Assembly (NCBI RefSeq): GCF_020524325.1
Contig: NZ_JAIVKY010000008.1
Location: 310,001-374,000 of the forward strand
Source: Sutcliffiella horikoshii
GTDB lineage: Bacteria > Bacillota > Bacilli > Bacillales > Bacillaceae_I
DNA: 64,000 bases
Direction of reading: 5' to 3'
Part shown: positions 8,956 through 18,659 of the stretch, piece after piece
How the letters are laid out: the number at the start of each line of letters is the position of its first letter
How positions within the stretch are numbered: position 1 is the first letter of the stretch
Notes under the pieces: model-generated
What the model saw: only the letters and a program-made list of their open reading frames with translations
Databases searched by the model: none
Told to the model about the DNA's origin: nothing
Position numbers and translations under genes: made by a program

Positions 8956-8984
8956 TTGAACTTGTAACGGAATTGTAATAATAT
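8956..8984 (+). promoter_or_regulatory. Sigma-A promoter of the app operon
   Basis: TTGAAC (8956-8961), a 17-bp spacer and TAATAT (8979-8984). It implies an AT-rich leader of roughly 240 nt before appD. I see no riboswitch or clear operator in that leader. Confidence 0.6.
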
Positions 8985-9235
8985 ACAAACAGACGATAAT
9001 TATTTTCCGATAATTTAGTTTTTACAGTTAATTTCATGTAAATAGACTGAAGATTTCGTAATAAACGGCATGGAAAATCTATAATGGCAATCTTTTAATA
9101 GATTAATAGCTAGTAGTTTTGTAAATTTGTAATATTAAGATTAAGAATTAGTTAAATTTTTCTAAGTTCTATATATTACATATTTAGACATCGTACAGAC
9201 CATGCATCGAAAGAAAAAAGGATGGTGAAGGCTAA

Positions 9236-10216
9236 ATGTCAGCTTTATTGGAAGTGAGAAACCTAAAAACTCACTTTTTTAGAAAAAAGCAAGCTATTCC
9301 AGCTGTAGATGGTGTAGATATCTCCATTAAAAAAGGAGAAACTGTAGCACTCGTTGGAGAATCAGGATCTGGTAAATCTATTACTTCCCTATCTATTATG
9401 GGTCTTGTTCCTAGCCCTGGAGGGAAAATTGTTGATGGAGAAATTCTATTCGACGGACAGGATCTTGTGAAACTGACAGAAAACCAATTATGTAAAGTTC
9501 GTGGAAATGACATCTCAATGATTTTTCAGGAACCGATGACATCATTGAATCCGGTACTAACAATCGGTGAGCAAATTACCGAAGTATTAATTCTTCATCA
9601 AAAAATGTCAAAAACAGCAGCAATGAAAAAAGCGATTGAAATGCTAGAAGTTGTAGGATTTTCAAGAGCAGCTGAAATTGTCAATGACTATCCGCACCGT
9701 CTTTCAGGTGGTATGAGACAAAGGGTAATGATCGCGATGGCGATGAGCTGTAATCCGAAATTATTAATTGCGGATGAGCCAACGACAGCGCTGGATGTTA
9801 CCATTCAAGCTCAAATACTAGATTTAATGAAAGACCTTAGCCATAAATTTGACACTTCCATCTTGTTAATAACTCATGACTTAGGGGTTGTATCAGAAGT
9901 TGCTGATAGAGTTGTAGTTATGTATTGTGGTCAAGTGGTAGAAGAGGCTTCAGTTGACGATTTGTTCGAAGAGCCTTTGCACCCATATACAAATGGTTTG
10001 ATGGGGTCCATTCCTGATATTGAAGGAGATATTTCTCGCCTTCAATCTATCGAAGGTAACGTACCGCCACCAACCAATTTACCACAGGGCTGTCGTTTTG
10101 CCCCGCGCTGTCCAAAAGCATTCGATCGTTGTTACAGCGAAGTTCCTGAACTTCTTCAGCGAAGCGGGAATCGATCCGTTCGATGCTTCTTATATGAAGG
10201 CGAGGAGGCGAAATAA
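9236..10216 (+). CDS. appD: Oligopeptide ABC transporter ATPase AppD
   Basis: 326-residue ATP-binding subunit of an Opp/Dpp-type peptide importer. Walker [12 protein letters not shown] signature LSGGMRQRV and Walker [13 protein letters not shown] are intact. The C-terminal Cys-rich segment ([15 protein letters not shown]) is the oligopeptide-ATPase C-domain that can bind an iron-sulphur cluster. First gene of appDFABC. Its TAA overlaps the appF ATG. The order D-F-A-B-C identifies App rather than Opp. Confidence 0.93.
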   Translation: MSALLEVRNLKTHFFRKKQAIPAVDGVDISIKKGETVALVGESGSGKSITSLSIMGLVPSPGGKIVDGEILFDGQDLVKLTENQLCKVRGNDISMIFQEPMTSLNPVLTIGEQITEVLILHQKMSKTAAMKKAIEMLEVVGFSRAAEIVNDYPHRLSGGMRQRVMIAMAMSCNPKLLIADEPTTALDVTIQAQILDLMKDLSHKFDTSILLITHDLGVVSEVADRVVVMYCGQVVEEASVDDLFEEPLHPYTNGLMGSIPDIEGDISRLQSIEGNVPPPTNLPQGCRFAPRCPKAFDRCYSEVPELLQRSGNRSVRCFLYEGEEAK

Positions 10217-11238
10217 TGACTGCAACCGAGATTAAATCAGAAAAGATTTTAACGGAAACAAGTTCTGATAATATCCTTGAGGTTAGAGGGTTAAAAAAAT
10301 ATTTCCCAATTAAAGCAGGCTTATTACAAAGGCATGTAGGGGATGTAAAAGCGGTTGATGACCTAAACTTTTACATTAAAAAAGGCGAAACATTAGGACT
10401 TGTTGGTGAATCTGGATGTGGAAAATCCACAACTGGGAGAACCATCATCCGACTATATGAACCTACAGAAGGAAACATCATATTCAAGGGAAGAGATATT
10501 GCGACCATGAGTGAAAGCGAACTTAGAAAAACAGTTCGTAAAGACATTCAAATGGTATTCCAAGACCCATTCGCAACGCTTAACCCGAGAAAGACATTAA
10601 GATCAATCCTTAAAGAACCATATAACACGCATAACTTGTTCACCAAAAAAGAGCGAGAAGAAAAAGTGCAAGAGTTACTTGCTAAAGTAGGATTGGATCC
10701 AAGTTTTATCAACCGTTACCCGCATGAGTTTTCCGGTGGGCAACGTCAACGTATTGGGATCGCCAGAGCACTTGCGTTAAATCCAGAATTGATTATTGCA
10801 GATGAAGCAGTATCTGCACTGGACGTATCAATACAAGCCCAAATCATCAACCTTATGCAAGATCTTCAGAAAGAAATGGGACTCTCTTACATCTTCATCT
10901 CACATGATTTAAGTGTAGTTCGTCATATTAGTGACAGGGTCGGCGTAATGTATTTAGGGCGGATGATGGAACTAGCTAGTAAAGAAGATTTATATAGTGA
11001 ACCACTTCATCCTTATACTCAAGCGTTATTATCTGCTGTACCTTCCACTCGCCGTAAAGGGCAGGTGAAAAGAGAGCGTATCGTTCTAAAGGGTGAATTG
11101 CCAAGTCCGGCTAACCCGCCAACTGGTTGTGTATTCCATACACGTTGCCCAGCAGCAATGGACGTTTGTAAGCAGATTGTTCCTCAATTCAAAGAGGTTA
11201 AACCAGATCATTTTGTTGCTTGTCACCTATACGAATAG
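10216..11238 (+). CDS. appF: Oligopeptide ABC transporter ATPase AppF
   Basis: 340-residue second ATPase of the App importer, pairing with AppD. Walker A GESGCGKST, signature FSGGQRQRI, Walker B LIIADEAVSALD (Ala replaces the usual Pro after DE). The C-terminal cysteines in GCVFHTRCPAAMDVC match the family. It starts inside the appD stop (TAATG) behind GAGGAGG, so translation is probably coupled. Confidence 0.93.
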   Translation: MTATEIKSEKILTETSSDNILEVRGLKKYFPIKAGLLQRHVGDVKAVDDLNFYIKKGETLGLVGESGCGKSTTGRTIIRLYEPTEGNIIFKGRDIATMSESELRKTVRKDIQMVFQDPFATLNPRKTLRSILKEPYNTHNLFTKKEREEKVQELLAKVGLDPSFINRYPHEFSGGQRQRIGIARALALNPELIIADEAVSALDVSIQAQIINLMQDLQKEMGLSYIFISHDLSVVRHISDRVGVMYLGRMMELASKEDLYSEPLHPYTQALLSAVPSTRRKGQVKRERIVLKGELPSPANPPTGCVFHTRCPAAMDVCKQIVPQFKEVKPDHFVACHLYE

Positions 11239-11347
11239 GTGGCAAGTACATAAAATATATACCCTTTGAAAGGGGGAGATAATCAAACAGTTAACTTTCT
11301 TTACCTTTCATTTTCAGAACATTAAAAAACATTTAGGGGGAGTAAAC

Positions 11348-13039
11348 GTGAAACAAAAATCATTACTACTTATCGTTTTAACGTTAGTTCTGTCCTTGTT
11401 CCTTGCTGCTTGTAGCGGATCGAACAATGCAGGTACAAATACTAACAACACAAACAATGCACCGGCTGGGGAAAACAACGAAGAGCCAGCTGAAGAAGAA
11501 GAAGAAGCTACGAATGAACCCGTACAAGGTGGAGACCTAGTTATCGGTTCTACTGGTAGCCCGACAATGTTCAACCCGCTTTACTCTGCAGATACTGCAA
11601 GTTCTGCAATCGAAGGTTTCATTTTTGACGGATTATTAACAAGCGACACTTCTTTTGAAACTCAATTGAACATGGCTGAAAGCTGGGATGTTTCTGAAGA
11701 CGACCTAGTTCACACACTAAAAATTAAAGACGGCATCAAGTTCCACGATGGTGAAGCTTTAACTGCTGATGACGTTGTCTTCACTCTTAGCATTCCTTTA
11801 AACGAAGACTATGATGGTCCTCGTGCAGGTTACTTCGAGAAAATCGAATCAGTTGAAAAAGTGGACGACTTAACTGTAAAAGTAACTCTTAACGCTGTAG
11901 ATCCAACAATCCACATCGCATTAGGTTACCCTATCCTTCCTGAGCACATTTTAGGTGAAGTTCCAGTTGCTGAGCTTGGTGAGTACACTGAGTTCAACAC
12001 GAAAAACCCAATCGGAGCAGGTCCATTCAAATTCGAAACTTGGGAAGATGGACAATTTGTTAAGGTTGTAGCAAATGATGACTACTGGAATGGTCGTCCA
12101 TACTTAGATTCTTTAACTTACCGTATTATTCCTGATGCAGATGCATTAATGACTGCATTAGCTGCTGGTGATATTCATTACTACACAGTTCCTGCGTCTG
12201 ACATTGCAACAGTTAAAGAGTGGGAAGCTAATGGTCAATTAAAAGTAGAATCTGGTTTAGCATTATCTTACACTTACCTAGGATATAACCTACGTAACCC
12301 ATTATTCGAAGATAAAAAAGTACGTCAAGCTTTAACACACGCTCTTGATCGTGAACTAATCGTTGAGTCTGTAATGAATGGTGACGGTGAAGTTGCTGAC
12401 GTTCCTGAGTCTCCACTTAGCTGGGCTTATGACGAAGATGTACCTCGCTTTGAGTATGATGTAGAAAAAGCAAAAGCAATGCTTGAAGAAGCTGGATGGA
12501 CTCCAGGTGCTGACGGAACTCTTGAAAAAGACGGTCAGAAATTTGAGTTCACTTTAAAAACGAACCAAGGTAACAAAGTTCGTGAAGATATCGCTGTAGT
12601 AGTTCAAGAGCAGTTCGCTGAGCTTGGAATCAAAGTTACTCCAGATATCATGGAATGGTCTGCATTCTTGGCTGACATCGACCCTCCAAAATGGAACTTC
12701 GATGCTATCATCCTTGGATGGGCATTATCTACAGATCCAGATCCAAGTGGAATCTTCCACTCTAAAGAAATCGAAGAAGGTTTGAACTTCGTTGGATGGT
12801 CTAACCCAGAAGCTGATAAGCTAATGGATGAAGCTAACCTAACAATGGATCGCGACGAGCGTGCAGCTAAGATCCAAGAAATCAACAGAATCATTGCTGA
12901 AGAGCAACCATATACTTTCTTGTACTATCCAAATGCACACCATGCAATGCCTACTAATCTAGAAGGCACAGAATTCCATGCAAGAGATGAATTCTACAAA
13001 ATCAACGAGTGGTGGTTAAACCCGAACACTGAGAACTAA
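11348..13039 (+). CDS. appA: Peptide-binding lipoprotein AppA
   Basis: 563-residue SBP family 5 receptor. The signal peptide has lipobox LAAC with Cys22, then an Asn/Glu-rich linker (to about residue 58) and the substrate-binding domain beginning GGDLVIGSTGSP. The start is GTG behind AGGGGGAG. It presents peptides to AppBC. In some B. subtilis laboratory strains appA is broken, but here the frame is intact. A hairpin follows, consistent with more receptor than permease. Confidence 0.93.
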   Translation: MKQKSLLLIVLTLVLSLFLAACSGSNNAGTNTNNTNNAPAGENNEEPAEEEEEATNEPVQGGDLVIGSTGSPTMFNPLYSADTASSAIEGFIFDGLLTSDTSFETQLNMAESWDVSEDDLVHTLKIKDGIKFHDGEALTADDVVFTLSIPLNEDYDGPRAGYFEKIESVEKVDDLTVKVTLNAVDPTIHIALGYPILPEHILGEVPVAELGEYTEFNTKNPIGAGPFKFETWEDGQFVKVVANDDYWNGRPYLDSLTYRIIPDADALMTALAAGDIHYYTVPASDIATVKEWEANGQLKVESGLALSYTYLGYNLRNPLFEDKKVRQALTHALDRELIVESVMNGDGEVADVPESPLSWAYDEDVPRFEYDVEKAKAMLEEAGWTPGADGTLEKDGQKFEFTLKTNQGNKVREDIAVVVQEQFAELGIKVTPDIMEWSAFLADIDPPKWNFDAIILGWALSTDPDPSGIFHSKEIEEGLNFVGWSNPEADKLMDEANLTMDRDERAAKIQEINRIIAEEQPYTFLYYPNAHHAMPTNLEGTEFHARDEFYKINEWWLNPNTEN

Positions 13040-13061
13040 TTTAACCTCCGTAAAAGGTAGA

Positions 13062-13097
13062 AAGAGAGGGAGGGGAATTTCCCTTCCTTCTTTTTTA
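13062..13097 (+). terminator. Hairpin with T-run after appA (likely partial terminator)
   Basis: GAGGGAGGGGAA pairs with TTCCCTTCCTTC (some G-U pairs), then TTTTTT. It lies within the operon, so read-through to appB is expected. Confidence 0.65.
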
Positions 13098-13188
13098 ATG
13101 AAATGAACTACTTTGATGCTATTTCCACGGAACGGAAATATACAGTTTGAATCAATCAAACTTGTATTTCTTTAAATTTGACCACTTT

Positions 13189-13215
13189 ACTGTACAACGT
13201 CGCAAAATGTACAGT
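13189..13215. promoter_or_regulatory. Inverted repeats in the appA-appB gap
   Basis: ACTGTACA (13189-13196) and TGTACAGT (13208-13215) are a perfect inverted repeat with an 11-bp centre. A second, AGTTTGA/TCAAACT, lies at 13144-13162. They may be an operator or mRNA-stabilising hairpins. No promoter is clear. Confidence 0.5.
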
Positions 13216-13279
13216 ATTAAAATAAAAAACACGTTTACTTCTACCTTCCTAAAGTAAAGACAGAAAAGGAGAATCAGCT

Positions 13280-14230
13280 ATGATCTCATATATCATCCGC
13301 CGTTCTTTAATGGCGATTCCCCTATTATTCGGTATTACAGTATTATCCTTTGCCATTATCCAAATGGCACCAGGTGGTCCTACCTCTTTAATGATGGATC
13401 CGAATATTAGTAAAGAAGATATGAAGAAATTTGAAGAGCGCTATGGGCTAAATGATCCTATTCATGAACAGTATTTCAAATGGGTAACAAATATGGCGCA
13501 AGGCGATTTCGGTGAATCACTAATTCGTCGTGGAGTTCCGGTTAGTGAAATGATTATGAATCGTCTACCGAATACTTTATTGTTAATGATAGTTTCTACT
13601 ATACTAGCAGTAATTGTGGCAATTCCTTTTGGAGTTATCTCCGCTAGAAAGCAATACAGTTTAACTGATTATACGGTTACAGTTACGTCCTTCCTAGGAC
13701 TTGCAACACCTAACTTCTGGATTGGGTTAGTACTTATCATGGTTTTCGCTGTCCAATTACAATGGCTTCCAACTGGTGGGGTAGCTACCTTGAATGCTGA
13801 ATTCAGTATCATTGATAGAATACAGCACTTAATATTGCCAGCATTCGTTCTAGCAACTGCCGATATGGCTGGTCTAACCAGATACACACGTTCTAGTATG
13901 CTTGAAGTGTTAAAGCAAGATTATATGCGTACAGCTAGAGCAAAAGGTTTAAAGGAAAATAAAGTAACATATAAACACGGTTTACGTAACGGGTTAATTC
14001 CTGTAATTACAATCTTTGGTTTAATGCTACCCGGTTTCATTGGGGGATCGGTTATTGTTGAAAAGATTTTTGCTTGGCCTGGTATTGGATTGTTGTTCTT
14101 TGACTCCGCATTCCAGCGGGACTATCCAGTAATCATGGCACTAACAGTGATCTCAGCGGTCTTTGTAGTTATCGGAAACTTGGTTGCCGATATTCTATAT
14201 GCAATTTTTGACCCGAGAATTGAGTACTAG
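13280..14230 (+). CDS. appB: Oligopeptide ABC permease AppB
   Basis: 316-residue integral membrane permease with about six transmembrane segments. The N-terminal signature ends IQMAPGGP, and the EAA loop reads [11 protein letters not shown] followed by [10 protein letters not shown]. It pairs with AppC to form the channel. The start follows AAAAGGAG. It lies 240 bp after appA, an unusually long gap for the operon, and 14 bp before appC. Confidence 0.93.
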   Translation: MISYIIRRSLMAIPLLFGITVLSFAIIQMAPGGPTSLMMDPNISKEDMKKFEERYGLNDPIHEQYFKWVTNMAQGDFGESLIRRGVPVSEMIMNRLPNTLLLMIVSTILAVIVAIPFGVISARKQYSLTDYTVTVTSFLGLATPNFWIGLVLIMVFAVQLQWLPTGGVATLNAEFSIIDRIQHLILPAFVLATADMAGLTRYTRSSMLEVLKQDYMRTARAKGLKENKVTYKHGLRNGLIPVITIFGLMLPGFIGGSVIVEKIFAWPGIGLLFFDSAFQRDYPVIMALTVISAVFVVIGNLVADILYAIFDPRIEY

Positions 14231-14244
14231 AAGGGGGAACATCG

Positions 14245-15156
14245 ATGCAAACTCAACCATCAACTCAACCAACTAACCAATCGTTAAACCCCAATATTAA
14301 GAAAAAACCAGATACTTTATTGAAAATTACGATTAGTAAATTCATGAAAAATAAATTAGCTGTCATTGGAGCTGTTTTACTTTTCATCATCATTTCTTTA
14401 GCAATACTTGCACCACTTATTGCTCAGTTTGAACCTCAGAAGCAGAGCTTATTGAACAAATTGCAAACTCCAGGTGGAGAACATTGGCTTGGGACGGACA
14501 GATATGGTCGTGATGTATTTGCGCGTATCTTGTTTGGTGCAAGAGTATCACTTCTAGTTGGATTTGCGTCAGTAGCAGGGTCCATTACAATTGGAACAGT
14601 TATTGGTGCGGTTGCCGGTTATTTCGGCGGGAAAATTGATGCCGTTCTAATGCGTATCGTAGACGTTATCATTTCCATTCCAACTATTTTCTTGCTAATC
14701 ACATTAGTTACAATCTTCCAACCAGGTGTGGACAAGCTAATCTTAATTTTCGCTTTGACTGGATGGACATTTACAGCACGTCTTGTGCGTGGAGAGTTCT
14801 TATCCCTTCGTACACGTGAATTCGTTCTTGCTTCTAAAACAATTGGAACAAGAAGCCATACAATCATCTTCTCTCATATCCTTCCAAATGCGATGGGTCC
14901 AATCATCGTATCTGCAACATTAGGTGTAGGGGGAGTTATCTTGGCAGAATCCGCATTAAGTTACTTAGGTTTAGGGATTCAACCACCGACACCAAGTTGG
15001 GGGAACATGCTGCAAGATGCGCAAAACTTTACTATCATGTTAAAACACTGGTGGTATCCGCTATTCCCTGGATTAATGATTTTAATAACAGTGTTAAGCT
15101 TCAACTTTGTTGGAGATGGATTACGTGATGCACTTGATCCAAAGACACTTGACTAG
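14245..15156 (+). CDS. appC: Oligopeptide ABC permease AppC
   Basis: 303-residue membrane permease. A soluble ~35-residue N-terminus precedes the first membrane segment ([18 protein letters not shown]). The domain motif [16 protein letters not shown] and EAA loop ([13 protein letters not shown]) are intact. It ends the app operon just before a terminator. Confidence 0.93.
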   Translation: MQTQPSTQPTNQSLNPNIKKKPDTLLKITISKFMKNKLAVIGAVLLFIIISLAILAPLIAQFEPQKQSLLNKLQTPGGEHWLGTDRYGRDVFARILFGARVSLLVGFASVAGSITIGTVIGAVAGYFGGKIDAVLMRIVDVIISIPTIFLLITLVTIFQPGVDKLILIFALTGWTFTARLVRGEFLSLRTREFVLASKTIGTRSHTIIFSHILPNAMGPIIVSATLGVGGVILAESALSYLGLGIQPPTPSWGNMLQDAQNFTIMLKHWWYPLFPGLMILITVLSFNFVGDGLRDALDPKTLD

Positions 15157-15189
15157 AAAAGCTGAGAGCCAATCTCGGCTTTTCTTTTT
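15157..15189 (+). terminator. Intrinsic terminator of the app operon
   Basis: AAAAGCTGAGA pairs with TCTCGGCTTTT, then TTTTT. Confidence 0.9.
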
Positions 15190-15221
15190 GCCTATTTTTA
15201 ACGTAACTTGTCATTATTTTA

Positions 15222-15249
15222 TTGTCATATCATAAAATGATAATAATAT
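15222..15249 (+). promoter_or_regulatory. Possible sigma-A promoter for the small membrane gene
   Basis: TTGTCA (15222-15227), a 16-bp spacer and TAATAT (15244-15249), upstream of the 15280 leader ORF. Confidence 0.45.
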
Positions 15250-15279
15250 TAGATAGATTGGACAAGGAGACATTAATAT

Positions 15280-15318
15280 GCTCATAAATAGGAAATATTC
15301 TGTGAGAGATGGCTAATG
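15280..15318 (+). CDS. Possible 12-codon leader peptide
   Basis: An ATG 7 bp after AAGGAGA opens a 12-codon frame (MLINRKYSVRDG, then TAA). The stop overlaps the ATG of the next gene as TAATG. It has the best ribosome binding site in this stretch, while the downstream gene has almost none. It may be a coupling peptide or the remnant of a frameshift in a longer N-terminus. Confidence 0.4.
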
Positions 15319-15543
15319 GTCAGGGGAATACTTTTTGTCACTGGATTTGGCAGCTCTGTTGCTGGAGGAATTAGTACAATTGCCTACTTGAATCTTTTCG
15401 CAACAGGATTAAGTATGATGGAATTTATATTTTTTCTGTTTACAAGGCCTGAATGCTATCTATTACCTATCGGTTTGATTCTTGTTACCATCAGCATCTA
15501 TTTATCTGGCAACCCAAATCCGTCTTTTCGAGACAAAGAATAG
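15316..15543 (+). CDS. Hypothetical 75-residue membrane protein
   Basis: Two predicted membrane segments (about residues 4-31 and 47-65) flank a short RPECYLLP loop, with a charged C-terminus. I do not recognise a family. The start overlaps the stop of the 12-codon ORF (TAATG) and has only a weak ribosome binding site, suggesting coupled translation. It lies between the app terminator and yjbA in the same direction. Confidence 0.6.
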   Translation: MVRGILFVTGFGSSVAGGISTIAYLNLFATGLSMMEFIFFLFTRPECYLLPIGLILVTISIYLSGNPNPSFRDKE

Positions 15544-15641
15544 ACTTATGAAAATTTATTGGGTATTTTGGAATAATTATGCACTTCACTGTTCATACTG
15601 TTGGATAAATAAAAGAGTAGATGTGAAGTGAGGGGTATGAT

Positions 15642-16391
15642 ATGTTGTATCTTCATGACGTATGGGTAAATTGGTTTGAAGGAGAAGAAAACGGTTATAA
15701 TGTTTGTCATTTTCATGAGTGGAGGAAGGACGATAGTGTAGAATTATTGGACCAAGTTCCACTATTGAAAGTAGAATCTGTTTTGTTTCACTATATTGAA
15801 AACGACCTTCAAGAGCTGCCTTCATCTTTACTGGAAGATATTTTTCAAAAAAGCTATATTCGCAAAAACCATGAAAGAATTCAACTGGACTACTGCTTTG
15901 TTGTTACAGATGGAAAAGGAATATTAGCTGTAGATACGATTGGTTACAATATTCCAATCCGCAAAAGTAGACTAATTCCAAGGCAAGAACAGTTAGTATA
16001 TGATATGGTGGAAAACCATGATTATGAAAAGTATTCTTTCTCGCCAACTAGCAAATCGCAAAAAGATTATCATATTTTATCCCCATCACCAGAAATCATG
16101 AACGGTTTGACTAGAAAAGAAAGACAGTTGAAGCAACTTCTTTTCATGGCTTTGGATCAATTAAAGTCAACTTGTAATGTTGCTGAAATTAGATATTGGT
16201 ATACAGAATGGAACCCTATTCATTATCGGGAAATTCAGTCGATGAGTTTTGAGGAAGTTTGGTCACAGTTACTTGAGGAAACAAGAGAAGGGTGGTCTGA
16301 AAAACATCAGACTTTTTGTGAGCATTTGGTAAAAGGTCAACCGTTTTTTGAGAAGTTGTGGGAATTGGAGCAGCACCCTAAAGTTAATTAA
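15642..16391 (+). CDS. yjbA: YjbA family protein (UPF0736)
   Basis: 249 residues, the size of B. subtilis YjbA, and in the same place between app and trpS. The protein is soluble and rich in aromatic and acidic residues ([19 protein letters not shown] at the start). No catalytic motif is recognisable and the function is unknown. GAGGGG precedes the ATG. Confidence 0.85.
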   Translation: MLYLHDVWVNWFEGEENGYNVCHFHEWRKDDSVELLDQVPLLKVESVLFHYIENDLQELPSSLLEDIFQKSYIRKNHERIQLDYCFVVTDGKGILAVDTIGYNIPIRKSRLIPRQEQLVYDMVENHDYEKYSFSPTSKSQKDYHILSPSPEIMNGLTRKERQLKQLLFMALDQLKSTCNVAEIRYWYTEWNPIHYREIQSMSFEEVWSQLLEETREGWSEKHQTFCEHLVKGQPFFEKLWELEQHPKVN

Positions 16392-16414
16392 GTGTCGAAT
16401 ATTTCCGAGGAAAG

Positions 16415-16452
16415 AAAAAAGCTGTCAGAGATTTGTTCTGACAGCTTTTTTC
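16415..16452. terminator. Bidirectional terminator, yjbA / trpS
   Basis: AAAAAAGCTGTCAG pairs perfectly with CTGACAGCTTTTTT between the convergent genes. Confidence 0.92.
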
Positions 16453-16456
16453 GTGA

Positions 16457-17449
<993 letters not shown>

Positions 17450-17487
17450 TTATTCTCCTCTTTTATTATTTTGTGCTTTGATGACCT

Positions 17488-17617
17488 CCTGGTAGTTTTC
17501 CGTTCCAGGTGTTCGCTTTCCTAGGGGCGGTGCTTGAGCCTCCTCACTTCGTTGCGGGGTCTCAATCTACCGCTATCTCCCTCAGGAGTCTCACACCTTG
17601 CACGCCAAACTACCAGG
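17488..17617 (-). repeat. Dispersed ~130-bp structured repeat, copy 3, in the trpS leader
   Basis: Reverse orientation (core GCTTGAGCCTCCTC on the + strand). The outer arms CCTGGTAGTTT (17488-17498) and AAACTACCAGG (17607-17617) are perfectly complementary over 11 bp and differ in sequence from those of other copies. It lies between the T-box terminator and the trpS start, so it is transcribed only when the T-box reads through. Confidence 0.88.
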
Positions 17618-17654
17618 TGGGACCTGAAATAGTATGAAATTACATTTGATGAAT

Positions 17655-17907
17655 ACACAAAAAAGCCCATTCATCCCTGAAAAAGGGACGAATGGACCGT
17701 GGTACCACCCTTATTATTTCACACAAAAAATGTAGAAATCACTTAACCTTGTAACGTAAGGATACGTCACAGCCTACTATTTTGTTCAGCCGTGAAGCTC
17801 AGAAGTCCATTCCTAAACGTTAGCTGTTTGTTCCCACCGACCACAAACTCTCTAAAAACTAAGCTGTTTAGTACTAATCTTCATCATTGCTTTTATTAAA
17901 TAAATAT
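17655..17907 (-). promoter_or_regulatory. T-box riboswitch (tRNA-Trp) controlling trpS
   Basis: Read on the minus strand, the leader has the T-box sequence AGGGTGGTACCACGG (17697-17711) and a terminator hairpin (17665-17697) with a following U-run. The Stem I region contains AGAGAGTTTGTGG and GGTGGGAACAAAC. The specifier codon UGG lies at 17807-17809 within GGAATGGAC, so uncharged tRNA-Trp is the predicted ligand. Antiterminator and terminator share the T-box strand, as expected. Confidence 0.95.
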
Positions 17908-17913
17908 TCTCTA

Positions 17914-17942
17914 ATTATAACCATTTCAATGGAAAATATCAA
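17914..17942 (-). promoter_or_regulatory. Sigma-A promoter of trpS
   Basis: On the minus strand TTGATA (17942-17937), a 17-bp spacer and TATAAT (17919-17914). The -35 box overlaps the stop codon of the upstream gene. Confidence 0.88.
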
Positions 17943-18316
17943 CTATTGTAATACATAAATAACGAAATAAACATACAAAGGAACAACAACAAGGAAGCTG
18001 CAAATATATGTTGTATGGAAACTGGTTGTAAAAGTTCCGATGGCGGTCTCATTTCATTTCTAATATCCTGTTCTAACTCTTTATCAGGCTGTGAAGATGC
18101 AAAAATTCTTCTAAAACTATATGTAATCCCGTCAAAAAAACCTTTTTGGATCACTAGTGTGAATAAAGAAATAAAAATAAAAAAACTTGAAATGGTAAAG
18201 GATGTATTAATGAAGGTCAGCAAATTAATTTCTCCATAATATATCCAACTTGTTCCGACTGTTGTTAAAAGTAAAACTAAGAAAAAAATGAGTGAAGATT
18301 TAAAGGAAATATTCAT
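17939..18316 (-). CDS. DUF3899-like membrane protein
   Basis: 125 residues with three predicted membrane segments (about 8-25, 36-58 and 101-121). The central motif KGFFDGITYSFRRIF is what I associate with DUF3899 small membrane proteins, recalled rather than searched. Function is unknown. It starts after AGGAGGAAGC. It reads toward trpS, and the trpS promoter begins inside its stop codon. Confidence 0.65.
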   Translation of the reverse strand: MNISFKSSLIFFLVLLLTTVGTSWIYYGEINLLTFINTSFTISSFFIFISLFTLVIQKGFFDGITYSFRRIFASSQPDKELEQDIRNEMRPPSELLQPVSIQHIFAASLLLFLCMFISLFMYYNS

Positions 18317-18571
18317 GCTTCCTCCTACTAAGAAGTTTAATGTTAGTCATCTAAATTGTATTGTAATGAAATGAATAGAATAAGACAAATTTAAAGAAAC
18401 TATAAAAGGAATTACTTGTGAAAACAAAAAGACGAATTGATGTAATATTTGTAACGATTTTGCAATATAAGGAAAGTTTACGACGGAAAGTTTATAGGTC
18501 TTTAGAACTATCTTTGTAATGATTATGCTTGAAATATCAGTATTTTGTAAAATTGACGTTAAATTTATGAA

Positions 18572-18599
18572 TGCACAATGTTTAGAAAACTTGTATAAT
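18572..18599 (+). promoter_or_regulatory. Probable promoter of the opp operon
   Basis: TATAAT at 18594-18599 with a weak TGCACA -35 at 18572-18577 (16-bp spacer), about 60 bp upstream of oppA. The rest of 18317-18571 is AT-rich, and I see nothing else in it. Confidence 0.5.
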
Positions 18600-18659
18600 A
18601 AAAATCGTTACCTCGAAACACAACAATTTTCGACACAATTTTCTTGGGGGGTTAAGTAA

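Noticed and set aside
10216-11238. AppF as a pseudogene because of Ala after DE in Walker B
   Set aside because: The catalytic Asp-Glu and all other motifs are intact, so the change is a tolerated variant.
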